This document shows, piece by piece, positions 1 through 5,719 of a DNA stretch of 11,213 bases; positions within the stretch are counted from its first letter, which is position 1; every line of letters begins with the position of its first letter. Under the pieces are notes generated by a model that saw nothing but the letters and a program-made list of their open reading frames with translations, was not told where the DNA came from and searched no databases. Made by a program: the position numbers and the translations under genes. The stretch comes from Candidatus Peregrinibacteria bacterium (GTDB lineage Bacteria > Patescibacteriota > Gracilibacteria > UBA1369 > LOWO2-01-FULL-3): contig JABJOK010000095.1 of the NCBI GenBank assembly GCA_018664365.1, positions 1 through 11,213 on the forward strand, given 5' to 3'.

Positions 1-141
1 CTGCTGGTGCAACTGGTGCAGGTGTAGGTTCCACTGGTGCAGCTGGTGCAGGTGTAGGTTCCACTGGTGCAGCCGGTGCAGGTGTAGGTTCCACTGGTGC
101 AGCTGGTGCAGGTGTAGGTTCCACTGGTGCAGCCGGTGCAG
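1..141. repeat. 30-bp in-frame tandem repeat encoding a Pro/Ala-rich decapeptide
   Basis: About 4.7 copies of a 30-bp unit lie head to tail, with unit boundaries at 1, 31, 61, 91 and 121. The units at 31-60 and 91-120 are identical. Those at 61-90 and 121-141 carry a C instead of T at unit position 14, giving a 60-bp higher-order period. The leftmost unit (1-30) has three further substitutions. On the minus strand each unit encodes PTPAPAAPVE within the STAS protein. The unit length is a multiple of three, so gain or loss of copies keeps the frame. The array may continue past the left edge, though the divergence of the outermost unit hints that its end is near. Confidence 0.95.
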
Positions 142-508
142 ATTCTGCTGTTGCTGTTGCCTGTAGCCCCATCTTTGCTGCTTCTAATGTATCGAACGTC
201 TGAATCAATTGAGTCAGTCCCACTACTTGAAGGATGTCTACAATGTTTGGCTTTGCGCTTGCAATTGCTACTTTTCCGCCAGTTTCAGTGATCTTTCCAT
301 ATAAATCGGTAAGGTATCCAATTGATTTACTGTTCATGTATTCGAGATTTTCTAGTTCAAATATAAGGCTTAGCCCCTTTGGGGTTTCCTCTACGACTTT
401 GTAGATGTCTTTTACTTTTTCGTCGATATTGCTTTCATCAAGCTGTCCTCCAATATGTACTACTTTGATACCATTTACATCTTCGATTGTAATAGTTGCT
501 TCTGTCAT
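1..508 (-). CDS. STAS-domain (anti-anti-sigma-like) protein with Pro/Ala-rich repeat tail, 3' end cut by window edge
   Basis: I translated this by hand from the ATG at 508-506. It is open to the left edge, giving 169 complete codons with the C-terminus missing. Residues 1 to about 115 form a STAS domain: an N-terminal strand region (ITIEDVNGIKVVHIGGQLD), then the motif MNSKSIGYL with Ser60 at the position phosphorylated in SpoIIAA/RsbV proteins, then the hydrophobic VGLTQLIQ segment near residues 96-103. From about residue 120 it becomes a low-complexity tail of Ala, Pro, Thr, Val and Glu, coded by a 30-bp tandem repeat. Its start is 2 nt after the stop of the RsbW-like kinase gene (TCT TAA AA ATG), so the two are almost certainly co-transcribed and probably translationally coupled. 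In the family, the unphosphorylated STAS protein binds the kinase and releases the kinase's other partner. The tail is not typical of the family. It could be a linker to another domain off the window, a wall-spanning spacer or a binding tail. The STAS call is confident; the role is inferred. Confidence 0.88.
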   Translation of the reverse strand, partial: MTEATITIEDVNGIKVVHIGGQLDESNIDEKVKDIYKVVEETPKGLSLIFELENLEYMNSKSIGYLTDLYGKITETGGKVAIASAKPNIVDILQVVGLTQLIQTFDTLEAAKMGLQATATAESAPAAPVEPTPAPAAPVEPTPAPAAPVEPTPAPAAPVEPTPAPVAPA

Positions 509-510
509 TT

Positions 511-1023
511 TTAAGAATTAAGGATTAATGTATTTTCTTTTTTCTGGATGCCTGCTTCATTGAACCTGGCATCTTTGAGGAATTTTTTAACTGTTACTTT
601 TATACCTCCTTCTGGCCTATCTTCAAACTTTATTTCGTCCGTCCATTCTCCAACAATTTTTACAAGTCCTCGTCCCCTGATTCCTGTAAATTGATATCCA
701 GGTTCTTTTCTGTCTTGGTATATTTTTTTAAGACCTTCTGCATTAGTTTTTTTCTTTCCTGTTCCAGTATCCTCGATTGCTATTTCTAGATAGTCGTCTT
801 TCTTATGATTAAAGATTATCCTTATATCGCTCCCAGGAGCTGATCCATATTCGATTGCGTTGTTGCATAGTTCATCTACTACTGATTGAAACCTAAATGC
901 CCACTTTTCTGAGAAGTTTGTTGTGTTCTTTATCATGGTCAAGGTGAAGTCACGAATACCTGACATGAAGTATGCGTTTGTGGGAATTGTGATGCTTATT
1001 TTTGTGTCTTTTTGTTCTTCCAT
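511..1023 (-). CDS. RsbW/SpoIIAB-like anti-sigma serine kinase (GHKL ATPase)
   Basis: This 170-residue cytoplasmic protein has the GHKL ATP-binding fold. Numbered from the ATG at 1023, the N box is DELCNNAIEYG (catalytic-base Glu51, Mg-binding Asn55), the G1 box is DTGTG (85-89) and the G2 loop is GIRGRGL (114-120). Length and layout match RsbW/SpoIIAB serine kinases rather than full histidine kinases: there is no dimerisation/phosphoacceptor domain and no membrane segment. Such kinases phosphorylate a STAS antagonist and otherwise sequester a partner such as a sigma factor. A STAS gene follows after 2 nt, the classic kinase/antagonist pairing. An in-frame TTG at 1038 would add five residues. 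I prefer the ATG because the strong promoter at 1046-1074 places transcription start near 1039, which leaves no leader for the TTG. No Shine-Dalgarno sequence precedes the ATG. The bound partner is unknown, since no sigma factor is nearby. Confidence 0.87.
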   Translation of the reverse strand: MEEQKDTKISITIPTNAYFMSGIRDFTLTMIKNTTNFSEKWAFRFQSVVDELCNNAIEYGSAPGSDIRIIFNHKKDDYLEIAIEDTGTGKKKTNAEGLKKIYQDRKEPGYQFTGIRGRGLVKIVGEWTDEIKFEDRPEGGIKVTVKKFLKDARFNEAGIQKKENTLILNS

Positions 1024-1045
1024 TTTTTTGTTTTTCAATTGTTAT

Positions 1046-1074
1046 ATTATACCAAATTAGCTCTTTCTGGTCAA
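1046..1074 (-). promoter_or_regulatory. Near-consensus sigma70-type promoter for the kinase/STAS operon
   Basis: Read on the minus strand there is TTGACC (1074-1069), a 17-bp spacer, then TATAAT (1051-1046). This is five of six and six of six consensus bases at optimal spacing. Transcription would start near 1039, about 15 nt before the kinase ATG. The -35 element lies inside the last codons of the chorismate mutase gene, so the kinase/STAS pair can be transcribed independently of that gene. Confidence 0.75.
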
Positions 1075-1320
1075 TGATGCTTTTTGGTATTCCCTGGATT
1101 CTCTTAATATTTTTTTAAATATTTCCATTTCAAATTCAGTTTCAAGTTTTTCCAGTATTTCCTCCTCTCTTTTCTTATCCTGAACACTGTCTTTACTTGA
1201 TTTGCTGGCTTTCTTAAGCGCAGCCACTTTTTTTATTTCTACTAATCTTTTTTTGAGTAACGAGCTTAGCTTGTCGTCTATTCTATCTATTTCTTTTCTT
1301 ATTTTGTTAATTTCTTTCAT
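1057..1320 (-). CDS. Stand-alone chorismate mutase, AroQ (type II) class
   Basis: This 87-residue, all-helical protein would convert chorismate to prephenate, the branch point to phenylalanine and tyrosine. Compared from memory with the E. coli AroQ domain, each active-site position has a counterpart: Arg8 (R11), Arg25 (R28), Lys36 (K39), Asp48 (D48), Arg51 (R51), Glu52 (E52), Ser75 (S84) and Gln79 (Q88). Sequence signatures are IRKEIDRID near the start, DKKREEEIL at 48-56 and ESREYQ at 74-79. The length fits a single AroQ domain without a fused prephenate dehydratase or dehydrogenase, and there is no signal peptide, so it should be cytoplasmic. It starts with ATG at 1320, preceded by AAGGA only 3 nt upstream, one of the few Shine-Dalgarno-like stretches here. 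It is divergent from rpsB. No other aromatic amino acid gene is in view. Confidence 0.85.
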   Translation of the reverse strand: MKEINKIRKEIDRIDDKLSSLLKKRLVEIKKVAALKKASKSSKDSVQDKKREEEILEKLETEFEMEIFKKILRESREYQKASLTRKS

Positions 1321-1336
1321 TTTTCCTTATTTTAGC

Positions 1337-1365
1337 TTGCAATTGTGGGGCCTTTTCTTTAAATT
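1337..1365 (+). promoter_or_regulatory. Possible promoter for the rpsB operon
   Basis: TTGCAA (1337-1342), a 17-bp spacer and TAAATT (1360-1365) give four of six consensus bases in each box at good spacing, in the 79-bp gap between the divergent chorismate mutase gene and rpsB. It is the best candidate I found upstream of rpsB but is far from consensus. The predicted leader would be about 28 nt. No clear matching promoter was found for the divergent mutase gene apart from a TAAAAT at 1334-1329. Confidence 0.35.
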
Positions 1366-1399
1366 ACTCGCGAATAGTTTTTAATTCAAGTGGACTTTT

Positions 1400-2089
1400 A
1401 TGGCTAAACAAGCTGTTAACGAGATGTTTGAAAACGGTGTGCACATAGGGCATCGTACTCAAAAATGGAACCCAAGGATGAAGAAATTCCTTTATGGAGA
1501 TCACCAAGGTGTTCATATTATTAATCTAGAGAAGACTGAAGAGTTTTTTCAAGAGGCTTTGAACTTTCTGTCTAGAATGTCTTCTGAGGGTAAAACGGTT
1601 CTTTTTGTAAGCACTAAACCTCAGGCCATTCATATGTTAGAGGATGTTGCTAATGAGGTGAATATGCCTTATGTAACTAGAAGATGGATTCCAGGTTTGC
1701 TTACTAATTTTGCTACTATTAAGAATAGAATTAAATACCTCGCTGATCTAAAGAATCAAGAGGCTTCTGGAGAATTTGATAAATATACAAAAAAGGAAGC
1801 TACAAGTTTAGGTAAGACAATTGTTAAGCTTGAGGCTGCTCTTGGAGGTGTTAGTGCCGTCAAGGGAGTTCCTGATGTTGTTTTTGTTATCGATCCGGTT
1901 AGGGATAGCATTGCAGTTACTGAAGCTAATAAGCTTGGGTTGCCTGTAGTGGCTTTCGCTGATTCCAACGCTGATCCTAGTCTGATCAGCTATCCTATTC
2001 CTGCAAACGACGATTCTTTGAAGTCTTTAAAGTACTTGCTTGGACGAGTCAAGGATGCTTTTAAAAAGCCTTCTAAAAGCAAAAACTAA
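1400..2089 (+). CDS. rpsB: 30S ribosomal protein S2
   Basis: This 229-residue protein is a primary component of the small ribosomal subunit. The N-terminal signature is clear: ENGVHIGHRTQKWNP at about residues 11-25, followed by VHIINLEKT. RRWIPGLLTNF occurs near residues 94-104, and the C-terminal half contains VPDVVFVIDP and a nucleotide-fold-like region ending in FADSNADP. Length is slightly below the E. coli protein (241), with a short Lys/Ser-rich C-terminus. It starts at ATG 1400, where the S2 signature begins. It heads a compact cluster: its TAA stop overlaps the next start by one base (TAATG), and tsf follows one gene later, preserving the widespread rpsB-tsf pairing with one gene inserted. 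No hairpin leader typical of an autoregulatory site was recognised upstream. Confidence 0.97.
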   Translation: MAKQAVNEMFENGVHIGHRTQKWNPRMKKFLYGDHQGVHIINLEKTEEFFQEALNFLSRMSSEGKTVLFVSTKPQAIHMLEDVANEVNMPYVTRRWIPGLLTNFATIKNRIKYLADLKNQEASGEFDKYTKKEATSLGKTIVKLEAALGGVSAVKGVPDVVFVIDPVRDSIAVTEANKLGLPVVAFADSNADPSLISYPIPANDDSLKSLKYLLGRVKDAFKKPSKSKN

Positions 2090-2490
2090 TGATCGAGACG
2101 GATAGGAACTGGGCGGTTATGTGTTACATACCTGTTTTAAATGTAGTTACTTGTCCCTTGGCTGCTGTTCGACGAACTGGTAGTAAGTTTTGTAGATTTC
2201 ATGTTAGGCAGGGGCTTGTTCTTTTTGCACTCTGGATTTTTACAATTCTAATTGCCTTTATAAGTCCGATTTTAAGCTTGATGATGTGGGGAGTGACATT
2301 GTTGCTTCATGGATCTGGTGCTTATATAGCTTATTTACAAAAAGATACTCAAATTCCTGTCGTTGGACAGTTGGCTATGCGAATTCCAGAATATTACATT
2401 TATACTAAATTAACGGGATTGACTCCTGAGAAAAAGGATGAGACAAATGATTCTGTTGATAAAAATAATTCAACCAATAATATTTCTTAA
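2089..2490 (+). CDS. Small DUF4870/Tic20-like membrane protein
   Basis: This 133-residue protein has short hydrophobic stretches at about residues 8-27, then two strong ones at about 43-60 and 62-84. A polar C-terminal tail from about 113 is rich in Asp, Asn, Lys and Ser. The early pattern (NWAVMCYIPVLN, a charged turn, then RFHVRQG at 36-42 leading into a membrane segment) is what I recognise from DUF4870/Tic20-like proteins, in which a His-x-x-Gln motif precedes a helix. The function of that family in bacteria is not established. Its ATG shares one base with the rpsB stop (TAATG) and only 11 bp separate its stop from tsf, so it should be translated as part of the rpsB-tsf transcript. That placement is unusual: rpsB and tsf are normally adjacent. 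The family call is by pattern memory only. Confidence 0.72.
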   Translation: MIETDRNWAVMCYIPVLNVVTCPLAAVRRTGSKFCRFHVRQGLVLFALWIFTILIAFISPILSLMMWGVTLLLHGSGAYIAYLQKDTQIPVVGQLAMRIPEYYIYTKLTGLTPEKKDETNDSVDKNNSTNNIS

Positions 2491-2501
2491 TAATATTTAT
2501 T

Positions 2502-3275
2502 ATGTCTGTAACTATTGAACAAATTAAAGAATTGAGAGAGGCTACTGGTGTTTCTACAATGGCTTGTAAAAAGGCTCTTGAGGAAGCTGGTGGTGACTAT
2601 GATGCTGCTGTGGATTTGCTTAGAAAGAAAGGAGCTGCAAAAGCTGCTGACCGTGCTGACAGAGCTACCGGAAATGGAGTTATCGTTGTAAAGTCTACTG
2701 ATTCAAAGGCTGCAATGATCGAATTAGTTTGTGAAACTGATTTTGTTGCTCGTGGTGATGACTTTATTGCTTTAGCTAATGGTCTTGGTGAAAAACTTTT
2801 AGCTAATGAATTAGGAGATAATGCTGATGAAATTCCTGAAGTTAAGGATGCAGTTTTGAAAATGGGTGAAAACATTAAGGTTTCTAATATGAAACTTGTT
2901 GAAGGTGATGTGGTTGGTGAGTATGTTCATTCAAATTCAAAAATTGGTGTAATTGTTGAGCTTAAAGGAGGATCTGTAGAATTGGCTAAAGATATTGCTA
3001 TGCATGCTGCAGCAACTAATCCATCAGTTATGTCTCCAGATGAGGTTGATCAAGCTTTGGTAGATAAAGAAAAGGAGATCTGGACGGAACAATTGAAGCA
3101 AGAGGGGAAGCCTGAAGAAATTATTGGTAAAATCATGATGGGAAAAGAGAAAAAGTTCCGAGAGGAAAGTGCTTTGCTTAAACAACAGTTTGTTAAGGAT
3201 CCAGATAAAACTATTGAACAGCTTGTTGCTGATGCAGAAGCTTCATTAGTTGGCTTTACTAGATTTGCGATTTAG
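2502..3275 (+). CDS. tsf: Elongation factor Ts
   Basis: This 257-residue cytoplasmic factor exchanges GDP for GTP on EF-Tu. The N-terminal UBA-like domain (residues 1 to about 45) carries LREATGVSTMACKKAL followed by GGDYDAAVDLLRKKG. The nucleotide-exchange core starts near 55 and contains CETDFVARGDDF, whose TDFV at 79-82 is the loop that contacts EF-Tu. Later family landmarks include MHAAATNP near 166-173 and the C-terminal FVKDPDKTIEQL. It is somewhat shorter than the E. coli protein (283) but complete. It starts at ATG 2502, 11 bp after the membrane protein gene; the preceding sequence is A/T-rich with no Shine-Dalgarno. It ends with TAG at 3273-3275 and no terminator was seen before ribBA, so read-through into the riboflavin genes is possible. 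Confidence 0.97.
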   Translation: MSVTIEQIKELREATGVSTMACKKALEEAGGDYDAAVDLLRKKGAAKAADRADRATGNGVIVVKSTDSKAAMIELVCETDFVARGDDFIALANGLGEKLLANELGDNADEIPEVKDAVLKMGENIKVSNMKLVEGDVVGEYVHSNSKIGVIVELKGGSVELAKDIAMHAAATNPSVMSPDEVDQALVDKEKEIWTEQLKQEGKPEEIIGKIMMGKEKKFREESALLKQQFVKDPDKTIEQLVADAEASLVGFTRFAI

Positions 3276-3314
3276 TTGTTTTAATGGCATAGTTGGTGCT
3301 ACTTAAATATTTGT

Positions 3315-4520
3315 ATGCCTGAATTTAATACGATTGAAGAAGCTTTGTCTGCTATTAAGGCAGGTGAAATGATTGTTGTCCTTGATGACGAGGATCGCGA
3401 AAACGAGGGAGATTTGGTTATGGCTGCTGAAAAGGCTACTTCTCATGCTGTGAATTTTATGTGTAAAGAAGGGCGTGGTCTTGTTTGTGCTCCTGTTTCA
3501 GGAGATATCGCTGACAGGCTTGGCTTGGAAAGTATGGTTGCTAATAATGAGGAGGCTGAGTGTTGTAATTTTACTGTGTCTGTTGATTATAAGAAGGGAA
3601 CTTCTACTGGTATATCTGCCTCTGATAGAGCAAAAACTGTTCGAGCTATTGTTGATGACTCTTCTCTTCCTGGTGAATTTGCAAGGCCTGGTCATATTTT
3701 CCCTTTACGTGCTCATGATGGTGGTGTTTTGGTTAGAGCTGGTCATACCGAAGCGGCTGTTGATTTATCAAAGTTAGCGGGGTTTAAGCCTGCTGGTTTA
3801 ATTTGTGAGATTTCTCGTGATGACGGGGAGATGATGCGTTTAGATGATCTTATGAAGTTTGCTGAAGAGCATTCTCTTGCGATTATTACAATTAAGGATT
3901 TGATTGCATATCGTCACCGAATGGAGAGTTTAATTGAGTTTAAAGCTGAAACGCTGCTTCCTACTGAGTTTGGTGAATTTAGGATGCGAGTTTATGAAAG
4001 TGCTGTTGATAAGGCTGAGCACGTTGCTCTTATTAAGGGAGACATCGGTAGTGATCCTGTTCTTTTGCGCGTACAAAGTGAGTGTTTAACTGGTGAGATA
4101 TTTAGGTCCTCAAAGTGTGACTGTCGACAACAGTTGGACTTAGCGCTTCGTAGGATATCTGAGAATGGTTCGGGTGTTGTTCTTTATATGCGCCAGGAGG
4201 GACGTGGTATTGGTCTTGTTAATAAAGTAAAAGCTTACGAACTTCAGAGGACTAAGGGGCTCGATACTTTTGATGCTAATGTTGAATTGGGGCTTGCTCC
4301 TGATCTTCGAAATTATGGCATTGGGGCTCAGATACTTGTTGATCTAGGTCTTTCTGATATTAAATTAATGACGAATAATCCTAAAAAGGTAGTGGGGCTT
4401 GAAGGGTATGGGCTGAATATTGTTGAGCGAGTTCCTCTCGAAATTGTTCCCTCCGAGGAGGCTCGTAATTACCTGAAAACAAAGAAGGTGAAAATGGGTC
4501 ATATATTAGACGAGGTCTAG
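3315..4520 (+). CDS. ribBA: Bifunctional 3,4-dihydroxy-2-butanone 4-phosphate synthase / GTP cyclohydrolase II
   Basis: This 401-residue fusion carries both entry reactions of riboflavin synthesis. Residues 1 to about 202 are the RibB domain, making dihydroxybutanone phosphate from ribulose 5-phosphate: acidic metal loop DDEDRENEGD (24-33), TGISASDR (98-105), HIFPL (127-131) and RAGHTEA (141-147). Residues from about 207 are the RibA domain, opening GTP: zinc ligands Cys257, Cys268 and Cys270 in SECLTGEIFRSSKCDC, RQEGRGIGL (293-301), NYGIGAQIL (333-341) and TNNPKKV (353-359). Both domains appear catalytically intact. Start is ATG 3315, 39 bp after tsf. A weak promoter-like pair (TTGCGA 3265-3270, 17 bp, CATAGT 3288-3293) overlaps the end of tsf. 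The gap is too short for an FMN riboswitch and none was recognised. ribD follows after 56 bp; lumazine synthase and riboflavin synthase genes are not in the window. Confidence 0.97.
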   Translation: MPEFNTIEEALSAIKAGEMIVVLDDEDRENEGDLVMAAEKATSHAVNFMCKEGRGLVCAPVSGDIADRLGLESMVANNEEAECCNFTVSVDYKKGTSTGISASDRAKTVRAIVDDSSLPGEFARPGHIFPLRAHDGGVLVRAGHTEAAVDLSKLAGFKPAGLICEISRDDGEMMRLDDLMKFAEEHSLAIITIKDLIAYRHRMESLIEFKAETLLPTEFGEFRMRVYESAVDKAEHVALIKGDIGSDPVLLRVQSECLTGEIFRSSKCDCRQQLDLALRRISENGSGVVLYMRQEGRGIGLVNKVKAYELQRTKGLDTFDANVELGLAPDLRNYGIGAQILVDLGLSDIKLMTNNPKKVVGLEGYGLNIVERVPLEIVPSEEARNYLKTKKVKMGHILDEV

Positions 4521-4528
4521 TTACATCT

Positions 4529-4566
4529 TTACAAAATTTGTAATTCTTGCTATTTTCTGGTCTAAT
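4529..4566 (+). promoter_or_regulatory. Inverted repeat overlapping a probable ribD promoter
   Basis: A perfect inverted repeat, TTACAAA-A-TTTGTAA, occupies 4529-4543. Its right arm contains TTGTAA (4538-4543). That is followed by a 17-bp spacer and TCTAAT (4561-4566), which match four and five of the six consensus promoter bases. Transcription would begin near 4573, only a few bases before the ribD ATG at 4577, giving an almost leaderless message. The overlap of the palindrome with the -35 box is the arrangement expected of a repressor operator, but no regulator is identified and an A/T-rich palindrome of this size can arise by chance. Confidence 0.45.
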
Positions 4567-4576
4567 AACATTTGAT

Positions 4577-5719
4577 ATGGACAAAAAGTATTTTGAAAGA
4601 GCGATACTAATTGCAAGCAAGCGAAAGGGCCTTACTTCTCCTAACCCTGTTGTCGGGGCTGTTATTGTCAAAGGAGGTAGAATTGTCTCAGAAGGGGCTC
4701 ATGTGGCCGCTGGAGAGTCTCACGCTGAGGTATTGGCAATTAAATCTTTGATGGCTAAGAGTGGCGTTGTTTACACTGATTTGGAACCTGCTTTGTTTAG
4801 TAATGCTGAATTATATGTAACCTTGGAGCCTTGTTGTCATTCAGGAAAGACTCCTCCATGCGTTGATCTAATTGTTAGAGCTGGATTTAAGAAGGTTTAT
4901 GTTGGAATGCTTGATCCTTATTCTAAGGTAAATGGGAAGGGCGTTAAGATTTTGAAAAAGGCAGGAGTTCAGGTTGAAGTTTTAAAATCCGGTACTCCCC
5001 TCTCTGATGAGATTAGAAATTTGAATCAGTCTTTCATTAAGTGGGCATCGTTAGGTTTACCTTATGTGACTCTTAAGGCTGGAATGAGTTTGGATGGTAA
5101 AATTGCTACCTCTGCTGGTGATTCTAAGTGGATTACCTCTGAAAAATCTCGTAATGACGCTCGCTTGGAGCGTAGTATATATGATGCCGTTTTAGTTGGT
5201 GCAAGTACTGTTCGCAATGATGATTGCGAGTTGGCTCCACACGGAAAGTTTAAGAGGAAGAATCTTGTTAGATGTATTGTTGGGCGTAAGTTGAATTTGC
5301 CTCTTAAAATGAAGGTATTTAGAGATCCGAATGTTGTCTATTTTGTTCAGGATTTGGGGGCTCTTGCTAGTCAGGAAAAATATAAGCGTGCTGGTGTAAC
5401 TGTCAAAAAAATTGCCGATGGTCCTGCTGGTATTAGACAGGCGTTAAAGTACCTTGCTAAAAAGGGTGTTCAGTCTGTTTTTGTTGAGGGTGGAAGTAGG
5501 ATTCATGGCCTTTTTATTGATACTGCTTTGAAGTCTAAAAATATTGTTGATGGACTTCTTTTCTACATTTCTCCAAAGATTATTGGTGGTTCAAAATCCC
5601 TTCCTGTCGTTGGAGGAACTGGGGCTTTGAAATTGTCTGGAGCCTTGAAAGCTGAGAAACTTTCAGTGTCTTCTAGTGGTGAGGATTTTAAGGTTGAAGG
5701 GGTGGTGAATTCTTACTGA
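4577..5719 (+). CDS. ribD: Bifunctional riboflavin biosynthesis deaminase/reductase
   Basis: This 380-residue enzyme deaminates the pyrimidine product of GTP cyclohydrolase II and then reduces its ribosyl side chain. The N-terminal deaminase domain (to about 145) has TSPNPVVGAVIV (20-31), the zinc/catalytic HAE at 49-51, and PCCHSGKTPPC with Cys86 and Cys95 as zinc ligands. The reductase domain follows: GMSLDGKIAT (169-178), WITS, VGASTVRNDD (207-216), VFVEGGSRIHG (301-311) and SPKIIGG (332-338). The His49-to-Cys86 distance is about 12 residues longer than in E. coli RibD, pointing to an insertion at roughly 58-76. The usual DDPxL motif reads DDCEL. I start it at ATG 4577, where similarity to RibD begins; a TTG at 4547 would add ten unlikely residues and sit upstream of the probable promoter. 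It ends in TGA, the only TGA stop among the complete genes, and overlaps the convergent peptidase gene by 32 bp. Confidence 0.95.
   Translation: MDKKYFERAILIASKRKGLTSPNPVVGAVIVKGGRIVSEGAHVAAGESHAEVLAIKSLMAKSGVVYTDLEPALFSNAELYVTLEPCCHSGKTPPCVDLIVRAGFKKVYVGMLDPYSKVNGKGVKILKKAGVQVEVLKSGTPLSDEIRNLNQSFIKWASLGLPYVTLKAGMSLDGKIATSAGDSKWITSEKSRNDARLERSIYDAVLVGASTVRNDDCELAPHGKFKRKNLVRCIVGRKLNLPLKMKVFRDPNVVYFVQDLGALASQEKYKRAGVTVKKIADGPAGIRQALKYLAKKGVQSVFVEGGSRIHGLFIDTALKSKNIVDGLLFYISPKIIGGSKSLPVVGGTGALKLSGALKAEKLSVSSSGEDFKVEGVVNSY

Noticed and set aside
1..141. CRISPR-like repeats at the left edge
   Set aside because: Units are contiguous with no spacers, are in frame, and encode a Pro/Ala-rich peptide continuous with a STAS domain.
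1024..1038. TTG start at 1038 for the RsbW-like kinase
   Set aside because: It would sit at the predicted transcription start and adds only five Lys/Asn-rich residues; ATG 1023 is preferred.
2597..2875. Open frames antisense to tsf, rpsB, ribBA, murJ and the HEAT gene
   Set aside because: They lie wholly inside well-supported genes, have low-information Ser/Leu-rich translations and no recognisable domains, so they are shadows of the real coding frames.
3276..3314. FMN riboswitch upstream of ribBA
   Set aside because: Only 39 bp separate tsf from ribBA, too short for the conserved FMN aptamer, and no matching sequence was recognised.
4547..4576. TTG start at 4547 for RibD
   Set aside because: The extra ten residues precede the usual RibD N-terminus and overlap the probable promoter; ATG 4577 is preferred.
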